From Toxonevra muliebris (taxonomy: Eukaryota; Arthropoda; Insecta; Diptera; Pallopteridae), in the NCBI GenBank assembly GCA_963691655.1, contig OY829329.1:64970852-65034851 (forward strand): DNA of 64,000 nt, written 5' to 3'. The position numbers and the translations under genes are program-made. Under the pieces are notes generated by a model that did no database searches, was not told the DNA's origin, and worked only from the letters and a program-made list of their open reading frames with translations. Positions 1 to 12,479 of this stretch are shown in pieces (position 1 is the stretch's first letter; each line of letters starts with the position of its first letter).

Positions 1-1509
1 GAAACATAATCGTCGCTGGTATTTCTTTGTTTTTTGCAGTAGTTGCAAGTTACCAGTATGGAAATTGAAGAATTTTTTGTTCTGCTCAAAAATAAAAAAC
101 ACAATTTTTCCATTTTTTTTTTTTTTTTTTAATGTTTTTTCGAGTGCGAAATTCATGCACAACTTTGTGTTTTTTTATGGTACAAAGATTTTTTTTTTAC
201 ATTGGAGCTTGCTGAAATCCACATGGCTCCCCATCATATGCGGTTGCAGCAACATATGATAGTGAATTTTGCTGCCTTAGTGTTCGCAGGGTGTTGTTGT
301 TGTTCTTTTTTATTATATTTTTATACACAATATGTATGCATATTGTTGTTGCTTTTCATAAAATGCTTTATCAAACTAAGCCGCATTTGATGCGCGTCGT
401 CTGCAAATAAAATATGTATGCCAAATACACAATAGCAGCAAAAATCCAGCAGTAAACAATGCTAGCCGCATAGTTTATGTAGTTTAGAATGAATTTTATA
501 TGTATGTAGATACTTAAATGTTATTTAAAATATCGATATGAAAAAGAAAACAGAAGAAAAGTAAGTAACTAAAGAATTATAACCATCGAATTAAGGTGCA
601 ACTAGAGCACGAAACAAAATGAACTCAACTTTTGAGTTTGAGTTTTAAAATGCAACTGTTATTTATGATTATTGTAAGCTAGATTTTATAGTGAATGTGA
701 ATTTCTATTTTTACTTTGAATTTTAAGCGCACTCAAACATTTAAGCGTATCTTTTCTTCATCATCTTCTTTATCTACTCCTTTTTTGATTTCTTCTTCTG
801 CTTGAGCCTGCTGGTTAGAGGCTCTTAAGAACACAACAATTGAAGTACAAACATATGTAGATATTTGCTAGATATTTACCTACTTGAAGATAAAATATGA
901 GCACGTACTGGTTGTATACACACAAATACATACAATTACACACGCACACACCATACAGGATATCAAGCATATACCGTTACAGTACATATGATCTACGCTG
1001 TGCGATTCGATACTCTTTCGTACTCTCAAGAGTTTCTCTACATATGTATGGTATGTAGAAAATATGATCACATATATATGTGTCTGTCTCTCAATTTGTT
1101 GGTGGTGTCTGTTTGCATGTATATTTGTCTGGTTGTCACATGTTTGCAATATGTCTCATATCTCCCATGTATGATACAACAAAAAGTGTTATTTGATGCG
1201 TATGAAATAATCACGCAGCGCAAAAATAAAAAAAAAAAAAAAATAAAAATATAAACAGTGAGTGAACGTTCGCACGTTCATTGATCCTTTGAGTGAGAGC
1301 AAATGTATGGCATTTGTATACAGTGAAAACTCAAATATGCAATACAAAAAGCAAAAGTATAAGAATTTGAATGAAATATTTCCTAGTGAGCTCAGAGGTT
1401 TTGAGAAGCTTTATTTGGTTTTCGGGTCTGTAAAAAGAGATTTAATTTATATAGAATGTAGCAGCGAGAAGAGAAGTGGGAAAGCTTTATCTCCAAAAGT
1501 AAAAATAAT
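1..1509. other. AT-rich non-coding DNA
   Basis: No coding region is supported. The stretch holds poly-T and poly-A tracts (about 112-130 and 1227-1242), short CA/TG runs near 920-950 and 1070-1090, and scattered TATGTATG motifs, a background common in fly introns. Open frames are short and of low complexity. Confidence 0.6.
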
Positions 1510-1654
1510 GGCGAATTCAACGACTCTCTTTTCGTTTTTTTTTTTATATGAAGTTTTTCGTTCTCTCTCTCTCTCTCTTAAATTGAGAGTGTAAAAACTT
1601 CATACAAAAAAAAAAAACCAAAAAAGAGTACAGCACTCGGTCGATGAATTCGCC
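1510..1654. mobile_element. fold-back MITE, about 145 bp
   Basis: The ends are inverted copies of each other: GGCGAATTCAACGA at the left and TCGATGAATTCGCC at the right (12 of 14 pairs match). Inner arms also pair: a T-run followed by ATATGAAGTTTTT on the left and AAAAACTTCATAC followed by an A-run on the right, around a (TC)n centre at 1562-1578. TAA lies just outside both ends, as for PIF/Harbinger-type elements. There is no coding capacity. Superfamily is an inference. Confidence 0.5.
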
Positions 1655-1900
1655 TTAAATAATATTAGGAGATTCATTCGAACTTACAAACACAAAAGCC
1701 GAATGAGTCAACAACAATTTTGATTGCAAACCGAGATTTAACCATAAGCACTTATGGATTTTGTTTCAAAAGAGCAAAAGAGAAAAAACAGAGTATTTCA
1801 TAATGTGCTCTCAGTAGTTGTTGTTGATTCTTATTAAATTTTGACCAATGACGTTTATTTAGGAGAGCTTTCCGTTAAACTGTATATATCATAATAGAAG
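1655..1900. other. AT-rich spacer
   Basis: Nothing recognisable between the fold-back element and the TTAA-bounded element. Confidence 0.5.
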
Positions 1901-2451
1901 TTAACCCTCTAACCCGCAAGGTTGAAATAATAATAAAACAAACACCAGAATTTTTGTTTCCAGTTACTATTGATTAGTTTTTGAGTTTAGTACTTAGGTG
2001 AGAAAAACGAAAGGTTGCCCTGATGCGGCCTTGCGGGTTTAAGCCAAAAAATAAAGATATATTTTGGGCAATTCACAAGGTGTCTTATTTGGTATCGTAT
2101 CATCTCATTTGGCATAAATTCTCATTTTTCATACAAAATTATACGAAATTATGATTATATAATGATGACAGCATATAACAGTATATGAGAGGACTTAAAA
2201 ATATTTTTTTTTAGGTTTTTATAAAAAAATTATATGCGTGATAATTTTTCATCACAAAACAAAACTTTGTACACATAAAAATAACTATAAACAACAATCG
2301 TGTGACCGCAGAAAGTGCAAACTGACCTCATATTATGTGTTTATTCTTTCTTCAGGTCTGCCAATTAATTAAAAAAAAAAATTGCAGTTGTCCATTAATT
2401 AAAATAGAGTGAAGGCTGCCTCAGGGCGGCCTTACGGGTTAGACGGTTCAA
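1901..2451. mobile_element. piggyBac-like MITE with a third internal end
   Basis: The left end is TTAACCCTCTAACCCGCAAG (1901-1920). The right end at 2431-2451, read on the minus strand, is TTGAACCGTCTAACCCGTAA, about 18 of 21 bases in common. A third end-like block, CCTTGCGGGTTTAA, sits at 2029-2042. The blocks before it (about 2010-2038) and before the right end (about 2411-2440) resemble each other directly, so this may be two related elements side by side, or one internally duplicated. TTAA at the left suggests piggyBac-type targeting; the right TTAA has decayed to TTCAA. Confidence 0.5.
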
Positions 2452-5400
2452 GCAACAATTTAAAACTTTTTTAAAATATTTTCTTTTTTCCTTTATTTGA
2501 AAATATTTCTATGGTATTTTTCTCTCACTGTTTCTGGAATAGAAGTGATAAATTCTTCATTATAATAAATAAAAAAAATTTACGCATTAAAGCCAATCCA
2601 CAAACAAATAAATATGTAAATATATGTTTAAAAAAAAATCCTTAATTAATTACAATAAATTAACACATGTCGATTGTTTAATACGTCGCATGCAATTAAT
2701 TTTCCAAACCGGAAATGTGTTCTACAAATAACTACAAAATTAAAATAAATACTCACACAGCAACAACAACAACAACATTGTGACATTTCTAGTGGCATGT
2801 AGGAGTATTTAAATTTTTTTTTTTTTAATTTTTCTCAATTATTTCAATTACATTTATAGAAATTTTTTTTATATTAATGTACATGACTTAAATATTTTAT
2901 ATGCACATAATATAAAAATTGTTTACAATCACGTTTAATCAGCTTTAAACAATACAGAAATTGTACTTCTATAAAATTTAAATTGATTTTTAATTATTAT
3001 TATTATTTGTATGCTTAAATAAATTGTGAATTAAAATAAAAAAAAAAAGAAGTGACTGAGGAGAAATGTGTGAGGAAGAGCGAACGCAGAACCACAAAGT
3101 GTGAGTGGCTACTGTCACTATTACTGAAGTTTTTTGCTTTAGTCTTTGGAAGATATTCAATTTCTTTGGTGGTATTAAAGTTCGTTATCAAAAGAGAAAG
3201 AGAGACAAAGACAGAGAGAGAGAAAATTCAATGATGGTCTCAGTTGCTGTTGGTTTTCATCAAATGACAGTTTTCATGAGAATTTTTTGTAAGAGTTACC
3301 ATATCGTAATGGAAGTTAAAGTAAAAATTTATTATTAACTTCGTTTTATGGGATATTTTTTCTCTCCCAATCTATTTCTCCCTCTCTGTGTGCATGGTAA
3401 AAAAAATTTTAACTCTTTGTGTAACAGACTTAAATGAACTAATTTAATGAGAGTTTTTGTGCATACAGCAAGTAAGCCAAATACTTATGCTTCAACGACA
3501 CTGGCTCTCTTCCTAAATATCAATCACCTAAGTAAAATTTTCATATATTAAAAACATTTTCGAGTAATTTCCAATAATTGAAATTTCATACTAAACAATG
3601 AAAAATATATAAATCAATATTAAATAAGTATAATATAAAACTGTTTATTTCAAAATACTTAGAAGGGAAAATATAAAAAAAAATTTTAAACATAACTTTG
3701 TGAATTTCAGCAAAAAGAAAATTTTAAAGATCTCATAAAACTCAAATTTATAAACGAATATTGTAATTTAAACTATAAAATTTACGCAATATTCAAAAAT
3801 ATTTGGGCAATACAGAAAATTATTTCATTAGAGCTTACTTAATCGCAAAATCATTTGCGTGTATTCAGAAAGTATCAATGTATAACTATAAACGCTTCAT
3901 TGATTCCGAAAATAAAATCTCTACTTGTTTATTTATAGAAATTACAGAATTTCCTATAACGCAAGTATTTATATTACACAAAAAAAAAAATGTTGCTGCA
4001 TTAAAATATTTGTATATATGTATGTATGAAGAACATTTTTAAACAAGTTCTTCTTTCACTTCTTTAAAAAACAAAAAAAAATAAAATAAAATAAGAAAAA
4101 ACCTACATATAGAATTTTTTCAGTTAAAGTTTCAATTACATTGACTTTAATGTTTTAATGCCAGACTGCCACATTGAATTTGAAATACTCGTGCTTTAAA
4201 AAAAAAAAAAAACACATAAACGATATTGTTTCTGACAGTTGTCTATGTTTTTTTTTTTTTTTGTGAATTTTTTTTTTTTTTTTTGTAGAACTTTCTGCTT
4301 CTATAATGTTACTAACTGATGATGAAGTCACGTGTCATGTGAATGTCTACCAAAAAATTGTTACATAACTGTAGGATTATTGTATAGATTTTCAAAAATA
4401 AAAATATAAGAGGTGGAAAGAGGTATGAGGATATGTCAGAGAAGAGAAAGTTAAAAATTTTTTTTATATCACATGGGTGTGTTGTATATTTGTGTGTGTG
4501 TGTGCAAATTTCACCAAATTATAAAATGTACAAAAATACAATATTCACCATACACACATACCGATAAAGAAAGGCACAGAAATTTACACTCTCAACTACA
4601 CACACACATACTCGCCAATTTGTGAGCTATGAACATGTGTATATTTTTAGATACAATTTCTGCCGGCCGCAAAACTTCTCCATAAATAGCAACACAGCAC
4701 AGCAAAAACGAAACGCCATTTTTAACGATTTAGTTTGCCAAAAAAAATAAAAAAATAACTAGAAAACCGCAAAAAAAAGATAGGAAATTACAAAAAAAAT
4801 ATACCGCAAAAGTTCCTTGTTCTCTTTACTTTTTTTTAAAGATTGCAGGCGAGTACAGCCATAACGGAACTCTCTCTCTCCCACACTCTATCTCTCTGTC
4901 TCTTTGCTGCTGCTGCTGGCTGTCATATGACACTTTAACATTGTGGTGATTTATGACATTTGATATAGTGTTGTTGGTGTTTTATTCGAAAATGTCGAAA
5001 AATAAATATTTACTCTCTGGGCGATTATAAGCAGAAGTTGGCTGAATATCCTTATTGAATTTTGTTTCTTTTTTGTTTTTTTTTTTGAAAATATGCTCAT
5101 AGTATTGAAATTATTGTGTAACCGTTTGGATTTTTTTTTACAATTTTAATACAATGAAGTCTTTTCGGCTTTTTGTTTTATTACAGTGTAGCACATATCC
5201 TGTAGCTCAATAGTAGGGTAAACACTTTTTTCTCATTTTCACTTTGTTGTGTTCTTTAGTAATATTTTTTTTCTAATTTTTTTTTTTTTAATTTTCCAAT
5301 AATTTTTATAATTTGTTTACACGATTTAAACAAATAATTATAACAAGTTCTTGTAGAATTTAATTAATTCTTTTATTCTTTGGTTTTTATTTAAATTTTT

Positions 5401-5637
5401 TGTATTTGTATTTATTTTATTTATTCGTCAACGCTGATCTCTATTGCCCCAATGAATGTTCTGTACTGATCGACTTCAGAATCAGCAATGCACTAAAGGA
5501 TGCAAAATTCTCAACTTAGTCTCATGTTGCCATAACTGTACTAGCACCTCTTCGAACCGCTGCCGCACGGAAATAGGCAACAGCGTGGGGTGTAGTACTT
5601 CGTTTTTTTCACGTTATGTTTTACGTTTCTTTTTTTT
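2452..5637. other. AT-rich non-coding DNA with microsatellites
   Basis: No gene recognised. Contains (CAA)n at 2760-2777, AT-rich simple sequence, a (GA)n-like purine run near 3197-3224, (TG)n near 4489-4503, CA-rich tracts at 4590-4610 and a TC-rich tract at 4869-4903. Long poly-T runs occur near 4250-4285 and 5265-5292. Confidence 0.55.
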
Positions 5638-5832
5638 TCAATCATCGTGTTGTTCGTATGCCATTTCACTTCTCGATTCCCAAAATATCTTCTTAGAGCA
5701 TATAAATGCGCGATCCACACGATCATGATTCAAAATTGTGAATATCTCAGAGCGCAAACTCCGTGAATCAACTCGAACAATTTTTTCTATACTTAGAATA
5801 CACAAACACAACAACAACACCATACTACCCAT
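5638..5832 (-). CDS. weak candidate: secreted-peptide-like first exon
   Basis: Not recognised as any family. From the ATG at 5832 (minus strand) a 64-residue frame starts with a hydrophobic stretch (MVLLLCLCILSI) that looks like a signal peptide. It is followed by a charged segment with a single later cysteine. The surrounding few hundred bases are less AT-rich than the flanks, and a TCAGTC initiator-like motif (about 6211-6216) and a GTGAGT donor-like motif near 6040 occur upstream on the same strand. No splice acceptor or homologous partner is visible, and the frame ends at TGA 64 codons on. It may be chance; expression data would be needed to call a gene. Confidence 0.12.
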   Translation of the reverse strand: MGSMVLLLCLCILSIEKIVRVDSRSLRSEIFTILNHDRVDRAFICSKKIFWESRSEMAYEQHDD

Positions 5833-5847
5833 AAGATTTAGTACCAC

Positions 5848-6780
5848 ACGTATATATTGTTTTTTTTTTTTTTTGTTTGTTAGTATTTGTACTGTCTCCC
5901 GTAGTGGTAGTAGTGATAGTTTTCGTATTGGTATTATTCCTTTCCGTTCGTGTTACATATACGAACCACCTAAATTAAAATATAGCCAACAACAACCATT
6001 AGCAATACGATGAGACTACATACGACAATCGTTTGACTCACGATGACTACAACACACAAGCAAATACCTACTACGCCGAAGAGATGTTCTCCTTCGTTTC
6101 TTCGTGTTGATGATGACGAAGTTGAAGAATTCTTTAATTTGTTGTTATTGGATTTTTGTTTTTTTTTTTTTTTTATATTCGGTTTTTAGCTTTTGGCATC
6201 CCAATCACAGACTGACTAATGTGTGTATAGATAGTGTTGTCGCTCTCTTCTGCGATTTTTCATTGTCTGCCTGCTCCATCACCCAGTAGCAAAGTATATA
6301 CTAAGTTGAGGGTCTAAAAATGGCCAAGAGATTTCATGATTTCTTTCCTCTTTCGTTAGTTTGATATTTTGTTCATTCGTTCGTCGTTTTTATTTGTTGG
6401 TTAATTTTCTTATTTTTTTTTTTTTTTTGGTTTTGAGAGCAAAAATTTTTATAAATATTGTTTTTGGGAAGAGTATTTTCGTATGTCCAGATCTTTTAGC
6501 CGACAAACAGCCAAATTGCTGTGTCGCTTAAGTTTTATGTAACAGATAAATTTTGATTTTCTGATATTGATATCACGTTTCTATTTTATTTTTATTTATA
6601 ATGTGTCGAAGAAATGTAATTCAATTCAATCGTTCATCTATGGAAAAACTACATACCTACAAATTTATATTAGGGCGTACCAATTTGTATGGATGAATTT
6701 TTTTTCAAAAAAGTACTCTGACAGAAAGATTCTTCATTCGATTCCGATCAACTTTGCTAAAGGAAGTATGGCAGAAAAAT
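5848..6780. other. non-coding, possible promoter/5'UTR context
   Basis: No gene recognised. The part to about 6300 is less AT-rich than the surroundings; poly-T runs lie at 5860-5874, 6160-6173 and 6413-6428. Beyond 6300 only AT-rich sequence is seen. Confidence 0.35.
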
Positions 6781-6794
6781 AGAGCCTACCCGCC

Positions 6795-6955
6795 CGTAAA
6801 ATTCGTAGAAGTTACATAAGTATTATTAAAAGTAACTATCGATTTTTATTCAAACAACTACAGTACTTAGTACTGGAACTTCTACGAATTTATATTTGAT
6901 CACTTACGTCAGTATGTAGTACTGGAACTTCTACGAATTTTACGAATTTATATTT
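6795..6955. repeat. perfect 19-bp inverted repeat with nested direct repeat
   Basis: CGTAAAATTCGTAGAAGTT at 6795-6813 is matched perfectly in inverse by AACTTCTACGAATTTTACG at 6926-6944. A direct repeat beginning TACTGGAACTTCTACGAATT occurs at 6871 and again from 6919, so the right arm is doubled. This looks like the core of a small fold-back element; no transposase or clear TSD is seen. Confidence 0.55.
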
Positions 6956-7104
6956 GATCAATTATAATTATTAAAATTATGTATTTTTAAAAGTTTTAGA
7001 TGAAAAAAAAAATCTCTTTAATATTTTAATTTGGAAAATTTTTTTTTGTTCAAATATCTTCCTAATTTGGCGGTTCATATTTTGAAGCAATTATTGAAAT
7101 TGAA

Positions 7105-7205
7105 ATAGGTTTAATGAACAATAATCCCAGAAAAATAACAAAAATCATAGAACAGGCAAGCTAGATGATCGTTTCGGAACCCGATACGATTCCTCATAAT
7201 TTTCA
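7105..7205. repeat. dispersed repeat, copy 1 (pairs with 54.4 kb)
   Basis: A segment that includes CGTTTCGGAA and ACGATTCCTCAT is shared, in the same order, with 54414-54525. Similarity extends upstream over a GG(T)TTAATGAACA block. Identity fades on both sides. Family unknown. Confidence 0.45.
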
Positions 7206-9643
7206 ATAAAATTTATAGTTTTCGTGTTTATTGGTAGATCTTCGTTTTTTTTTTAATTTGATACGGCAAGGGTTAAAGGTTGTTTTGTTTCTTTAAATTT
7301 AAGAAACTTGAAAGAAATTGCATAATTGGTGAAAAAAAGCAAAAAAAAAATATCCTCCATGATGAGGTAGGGAGGGACCTTATTTAATTTTCAAAAAACC
7401 AAGATTTGCAAATATACACATATACACAAAACCTGACGAGGCCAAAAAAAAAGCACAATTTTCAAAGATTCGTGATCAGCGGTCAAAAAACACTCCAAAA
7501 AAACTGGTCCCTCACACAAAAACTAATGAAAACAATGCTTTTTTGGATTACCCCTGTGCGTAATTTGACCATTGAGAAAAAAACATATTTAATTCTTGAA
7601 ATCAGGACATCTACGCCCTTTCAATCATCAACCAAACATTAAGTCGAAGTTCTCATTCTACCCTTTCATTTCTTTCTATTTTTTCACCTCGTTGGGCCAT
7701 TCGTCCATCCCTCTTTACCCTTTCATTTCGCTGCACCCTTAAATTTAGTTTTTTGTCGTTTCCTATTTTCCGCTGTTCTCATTTATTTCACTATGTTCTC
7801 TCATTGTAGCCTTTACCTCTCCGATTCGCGGTAGATTTACCTATGCTCTCAGGCTACTGTCCCCAGCAACCCAAAAGCTAACTCAACCGCACCTATCGGA
7901 TCCAAGCAGGAGTTTCTTATTCCCAAAATCATCGCCTCCCCTTCTAATTTCTGTTGTTGATTTATAAAGCCAAGGGAAAGGGTTTCAACTCCCAACATGT
8001 CCTCCCCACTCTTTCTCTTTCTCTTTCTACAGCACCCGAACCGTTGAGCGAATTTCATTTTCCTGCCAAATGACATTATTTATTTCCCAATTGGCTATTA
8101 TTACGATAAGAAATCAAATTGTAAAGTCCTAAAAATCGCGTTTATCTATTCTTTATATTGAAAAACAAAAAATGCATTAAATAAATTTAATTTGTAAATG
8201 TGATCGTGTGATTTTAAAACGCGTAAATGAATGCAAGAGGTAGATATATATGTATGTATGTATGTATATATGTATGTATGTATGCAGCAGGTACATGTGC
8301 ACATATAAACGTTTGTATGTATGTATGAATGTATATTGTAAAAGCACGATTCAATTTTTAATTTATCCTCACACAGATGCCAAAACCGAAGCCGATGCCG
8401 ATGCCGATGCCTCTTCAGCAGAGCAGATGAAAAAGGAATGAAATGAAAGTGCACACACAAACGTACACACATACAAACACACACAGATAGATAGAAGCAA
8501 ATGCAATTTAATTTTTTATGATTTCAACCATAAAAATGTATTTTTGGTGGCACAAATAGCTCCCGGATTGTTTTCGTTTTATTTTTTCAACATTGCAAAG
8601 AAATGAAAAAGCTTCAACGATGTGAATATTCAAATATAACCAACCGAGCAGTAAGCGAGCGAGTATATCCAAATGTATGTATGTATATAAGATTATATGA
8701 AAATTTATTTATATATTTGTATCTTTTAGAATGTGTAAAAACAACGGCACCAAAAACGAAAAAAAGTAAAAAAAAAAACAAAAAAATAGGTATATATCAT
8801 CCGTGGATGAGGGGGGGGGGGGGGGGGTAGGTAAATGTAAATATGTATATATCGTCGCTGTCTATATTTACGTAAGTTTGTGTGTGAATTATTGTATATG
8901 CAGATATGTATGTGCATTTTAATACAATACTAAATGAAAAAACCAATAAAGAAAAAAGAACGGAGAAAGCCAAAAGGAACAAACAATAAAAACCAACCAA
9001 AAAAAAAAATAACAAAATACCATTTTATGATTAAAGAACAACAAAAGTGCACTTGACAGATGCCGCCACACAGTAATAAAATAAAAACATTGAATCGAAA
9101 TAATAGCAGAATAGAAATTTGTGGCATAGAAATAGAAATAATGTTGATGAATAAATACAAAATAAAAAAATAAAAAAAATGAAATGGAAATGAAAATGAA
9201 AAATGTCTTTGAGAGAGGTATTCAATGCGTTAGCACTTGTCACCTTCGAATTGGCCATTAACACGCACTGCACGCAGCTGCCCCGAGCCTAGCCACAGCC
9301 ACAACAACAGCACCACCCCAATCGCATCCACATCGCCAGCTTATCGAAGTCATTCGTTATGATGAGCATTCAAAGCAAATTTAACTTAGCGATGGACAAG
9401 AGGGAGGGTGAAGGTTGTATTGTCATGACATTAACATGATTTTTGGGGGGGAGAGGAAGAAAAACATCTCGCATGTGACATAAATATAACATAAAAATGT
9501 TGTATTTTTTACTTTCAATATGCCACAAACGTACAATTTAAATGAAATGAATGACAAATTATGTAAAAGCTGACTGCTGCTATTTTTAGTTAAATTTATA
9601 AAAATTTCAGTTTATTTGACTACATTTTGTAGTTAATCTAGTA
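7206..9643. other. non-coding, microsatellite-rich
   Basis: No gene recognised. Contains TATG repeats at 8250-8286, a GCCGAT hexamer run at 8390-8411, a run of 17 G at 8811-8827, CA-rich runs at 8451-8483 and a more GC-rich patch at 9230-9360 typical of fly intronic DNA with CAA/CAG words. Confidence 0.5.
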
Positions 9644-9651
9644 CCTGCTGT

Positions 9652-11001
9652 CAGGGGTGGATCTAGGAATTGGTTGCGGAGGGGTTAAATTTGTTTAAGC
9701 AAAAATGCTTTATTAAGGTTCAGGGAAAAGGCAAAACCGGAAACCAGACCAAAAATCAAATCAACCCTGGATTAAAAACCAGTACAAAAATTAAATTAAA
9801 ATTCAGACAAAAGTAAACCAAATCTCAAATCAAAACTCAGACCAAAATTATACCAAACATCAGACTGAAATTCAAACCAAATTTTAAAAAAAATTAGACC
9901 AACTTCAGACCATAAAACAATCCAAAAATTAATCACAAATTTAAACAGAGATCCGACTAGAAGCCAGACAAAAAAATTGGATCGATTAAAAATGTGTGGG
10001 GAATCCGAAACTCAGACCAAAAGCAAGACAAAACTTTAGACCAAAAAGAAAATTCAGCGTAAAACTTAGAACATAAAAGATATCAAAATTAAGTCCCAAA
10101 CACAAATCAAAAGTAGACTAAAATTCAAATCAAAAACAAAGGCTACAACTTAAACGAAAATTCAGACCAAAAACGGACTAAAATTATACCAAACTCAGAC
10201 TAAAAATCAGACTAAATCTCGTATCAAAAATATGTAGAAATTCCGACAAAATCTCACATCCGAATTCTAAAAACTAGACGTTAATTTTGACCAAAATTTA
10301 GACTATAAAACAGATCAAAATTTAGTCCTAAATTCAGATTAAGAGCAGATCAAAAATCAAACCAAAAGCGAACTAAAATTATACCAAGCTTAGACCAAAA
10401 ATCAGACAAAAATTCAGTCCAAAAGCAGGCCGAAATTCAGACAAAATACCAGCCCAAAAAACTGACCAAAAATCAGATCAAAAACAAGACTAAAATTTTG
10501 ACCAAAAACCAGATGAAAATTCAGACCAAAAATAGACTAAAATTATATCAAACTCAGACCAAAAATCATATAAAAATTTCAGGCCTAAAGTAGATCAAAA
10601 TTCAGACAAAATATCAGCTCAAAAAATTTGACCATAAATCAAACGAAAACTAGACGAAGTTTTAGACCAAAAACCTTACCAAAATTTAGTACCGAAATCA
10701 CATCAAGAGCAAACCAAAATTTAGACCAAAACACAAACCAAACAAAAAATAAACCAAAATTTTGACTAAAAGGCAGACCAAAATTCAAATCAGAATTCAG
10801 GGAAAAATTCTTATAAAAATTCAAACCAAAATTCAGGCAAAAATTCAGACAAAAATTAAGACCAAAACCCAAGCAGCAAATCAAACCACAACCAGACAAA
10901 ATTTAGACCAAAAACTAGACCAAAATTCAAAGCAAAGTATCAAACCAATATTAAGACCTAAACCAGCCGCCATAGCCCTCTCCCCTCTGGATATGCCACT
11001 G
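9652..11001. mobile_element. hAT-like non-autonomous element with minisatellite body (copy A)
   Basis: The left end reads CAGGGGTGGATCTAGG. The right end, on the minus strand, reads CAGTGGCATATCCAGAGG, an imperfect terminal inverted repeat (TIR) starting with CAG as in many hAT elements. The 8 bases outside are CCTGCTGT (9644-9651) and ACAGCTGT (11002-11009), 6 of 8 the same, as expected for a decayed 8-bp hAT target duplication. There is no transposase; nearly the whole interior (about 9720-10950) is a degenerate short-period array. A second element of the same design is at 36478-37428. Confidence 0.6.
9720..10955 (+). repeat. degenerate minisatellite, unit about CAAAATTCAGAC
   Basis: Dozens of imperfect units such as CCAAAATTCAGAC, AAAAATCAGAC and AAACTCAGACC follow one another. 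Unit length is roughly 10-14 bases with frequent indels, so no sharp period is visible by eye. Long open frames rich in Lys/Gln/Thr (plus) or Phe/Leu/Asn/Gly (minus) are by-products of the repeat. The array is confined within the element ends. Confidence 0.75.
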
Positions 11002-11009
11002 ACAGCTGT

Positions 11010-12004
11010 ATACCTATATACGTAAAATATAAAAGCAGAAAAAGAAGGCAAAAGAGTATGACTCAATAGTCAGCACAGCAACAACGTGTCTGCAATGTAT
11101 GGGTACTATGCATTACAACAACAATAGCAACAACATTGAAACAACATCCTCGAAAACATATGTTGAACATGCATTCACTCATTCATTTCGTAATTATGCA
11201 CAAGCATACAAAATTTTACAAAAACAAAAAAAAAAAAACACATGCACTGCAACTACATCGCACATCTCCAGCAGCAGGCAGAAGCCGGCAGCTCATAGCC
11301 AGCAACTAGCATCAAGCAGAGCCTTACAACAAATTGAATCCAGCAACGGACTCAATGAACTCAAGTGCTATTCCTACTGCCGCTGCCACTGCTGCTGCCT
11401 CGACATATTTTACGAGCAATTTAATATTGAGCATACAATAAATATTGGTTCTAAAGATTCCACCAGTGGCGGCAGAGACAGTGACAGTGGCAGAGGCAGC
11501 GGCTGGCAGCAATATGACCCACACTATGCTGGAAATGGACTGCGGGGGTAATATTTCTTCTACATTCGAAACAAAAACAGCAAATCTGATAAAAAAAAAA
11601 AAAAATCAGAAAACAAATACAACAAAACTAAAAGAATGTTCATTGAATACATTGAATATAGTATCGGCATGTGGTGATTTATAAAAGCAGAGAAAAGTAA
11701 AAATAACAATACAAATAGCAGCAATAACTATAAGTATTTGCAGCTATAGCAATGCACGAGCGATTCAATATTTTTATATATATATACATATACATACATT
11801 ATATATTAGCAAAATTTTAATCATTTCCCAATTATTTAATAGACTTAAAAATTCCATATGAGATGAAAGGCATACAATTCAATTGTTTTTGATTTTAGCG
11901 GGCAATACAAAGCAAAGAAAAGTTTGCCTTTATTTGTGAATTAAAATCTTTTTGTATTATTTTGAGTATTTTTAAACAGTAGAACCAATATTATACGATT
12001 TAAT
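11010..12004. other. non-coding, CAA/CAG-rich host DNA
   Basis: Contains clusters of CAACAA and CAG words (11100-11150, 11250-11520) and AT runs (11770-11810). An open frame at 11099-11551 encodes an Asn/Ser/Gln-rich low-complexity peptide with no recognisable domain; it is not called as a gene. Confidence 0.45.
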
Positions 12005-12470
12005 GGAATAGGTTCATTAGTTCGCGTGCTGAGTGGCATGTAACGCCATCTTGTTGAAACCACATATCGACCAGATTCAGCCCGTCGATTTTGGTTGAAA
12101 AATGCTCGAAATCATCGTACGATAGCGGGCGACTTTGACCGTAACGCTGAGACCATAGTCAGCTTTAAAGAAATACGGATCGATGATTCTGCCGGCCCAT
12201 CGACCGCAGCTAGCAGTGCATTTTGCTGAATGCATTTGCAGTTCTTTTAATGCCTTTTTTGTCCTCGCACCAAATGAGACAATTTTGCTTATTAACATGC
12301 CCATTCAACCAGAAATGAGCTTCGTCTTTGAATACAAATTTTCGGTAAAAAAAAAACGGATCTTCCTCAAGTTTTCCTAAGGTCTAATCACTGAAATTTC
12401 GATACTATGACAGTTCGCCCGGCTTCAGTTCTTAAACGAGCTGCATTTTATTTGATTTTAGACCAAAATT
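12005..12470 (-). pseudogene. remnant of an IS630/Tc1-mariner superfamily transposase
   Basis: Read on the minus strand, the segment shows in order: KDEAHFWLNGHVNKQN (around 12277-12330), containing the first catalytic Asp context (DE); RWAGRIIDPYFFK; RYRTMI; and WFQQDGVTCHSAR (about 12020-12055), which holds the second catalytic Asp. This order is what I know from insect transposases often annotated Tc3-like or DUF4817-type. The pieces lie in different frames with stops, and the third acidic residue is not seen, so it is a dead central fragment. No TIRs were found. Confidence 0.7.
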
Positions 12471-12479
12471 CTTGCAGCG

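Noticed and set aside
8250..8484. Overlapping frames rich in Tyr/Val/Cys/Met
   Set aside because: Translations of TATG/CATA microsatellites.
10639..11066. Open frames over the minisatellite (Lys/Gln/Thr on plus, Leu/Asn/Phe/Gly on minus)
   Set aside because: They follow the repeat unit, which lacks stops in some frames; degenerate indels argue against coding constraint.
11099..11551. 150-codon open frame rich in Asn, Ser and Gln
   Set aside because: Low-complexity CAA/CAG-type composition, no domain, and equally long frames on the opposite strand; typical of fly intronic triplet repeats.
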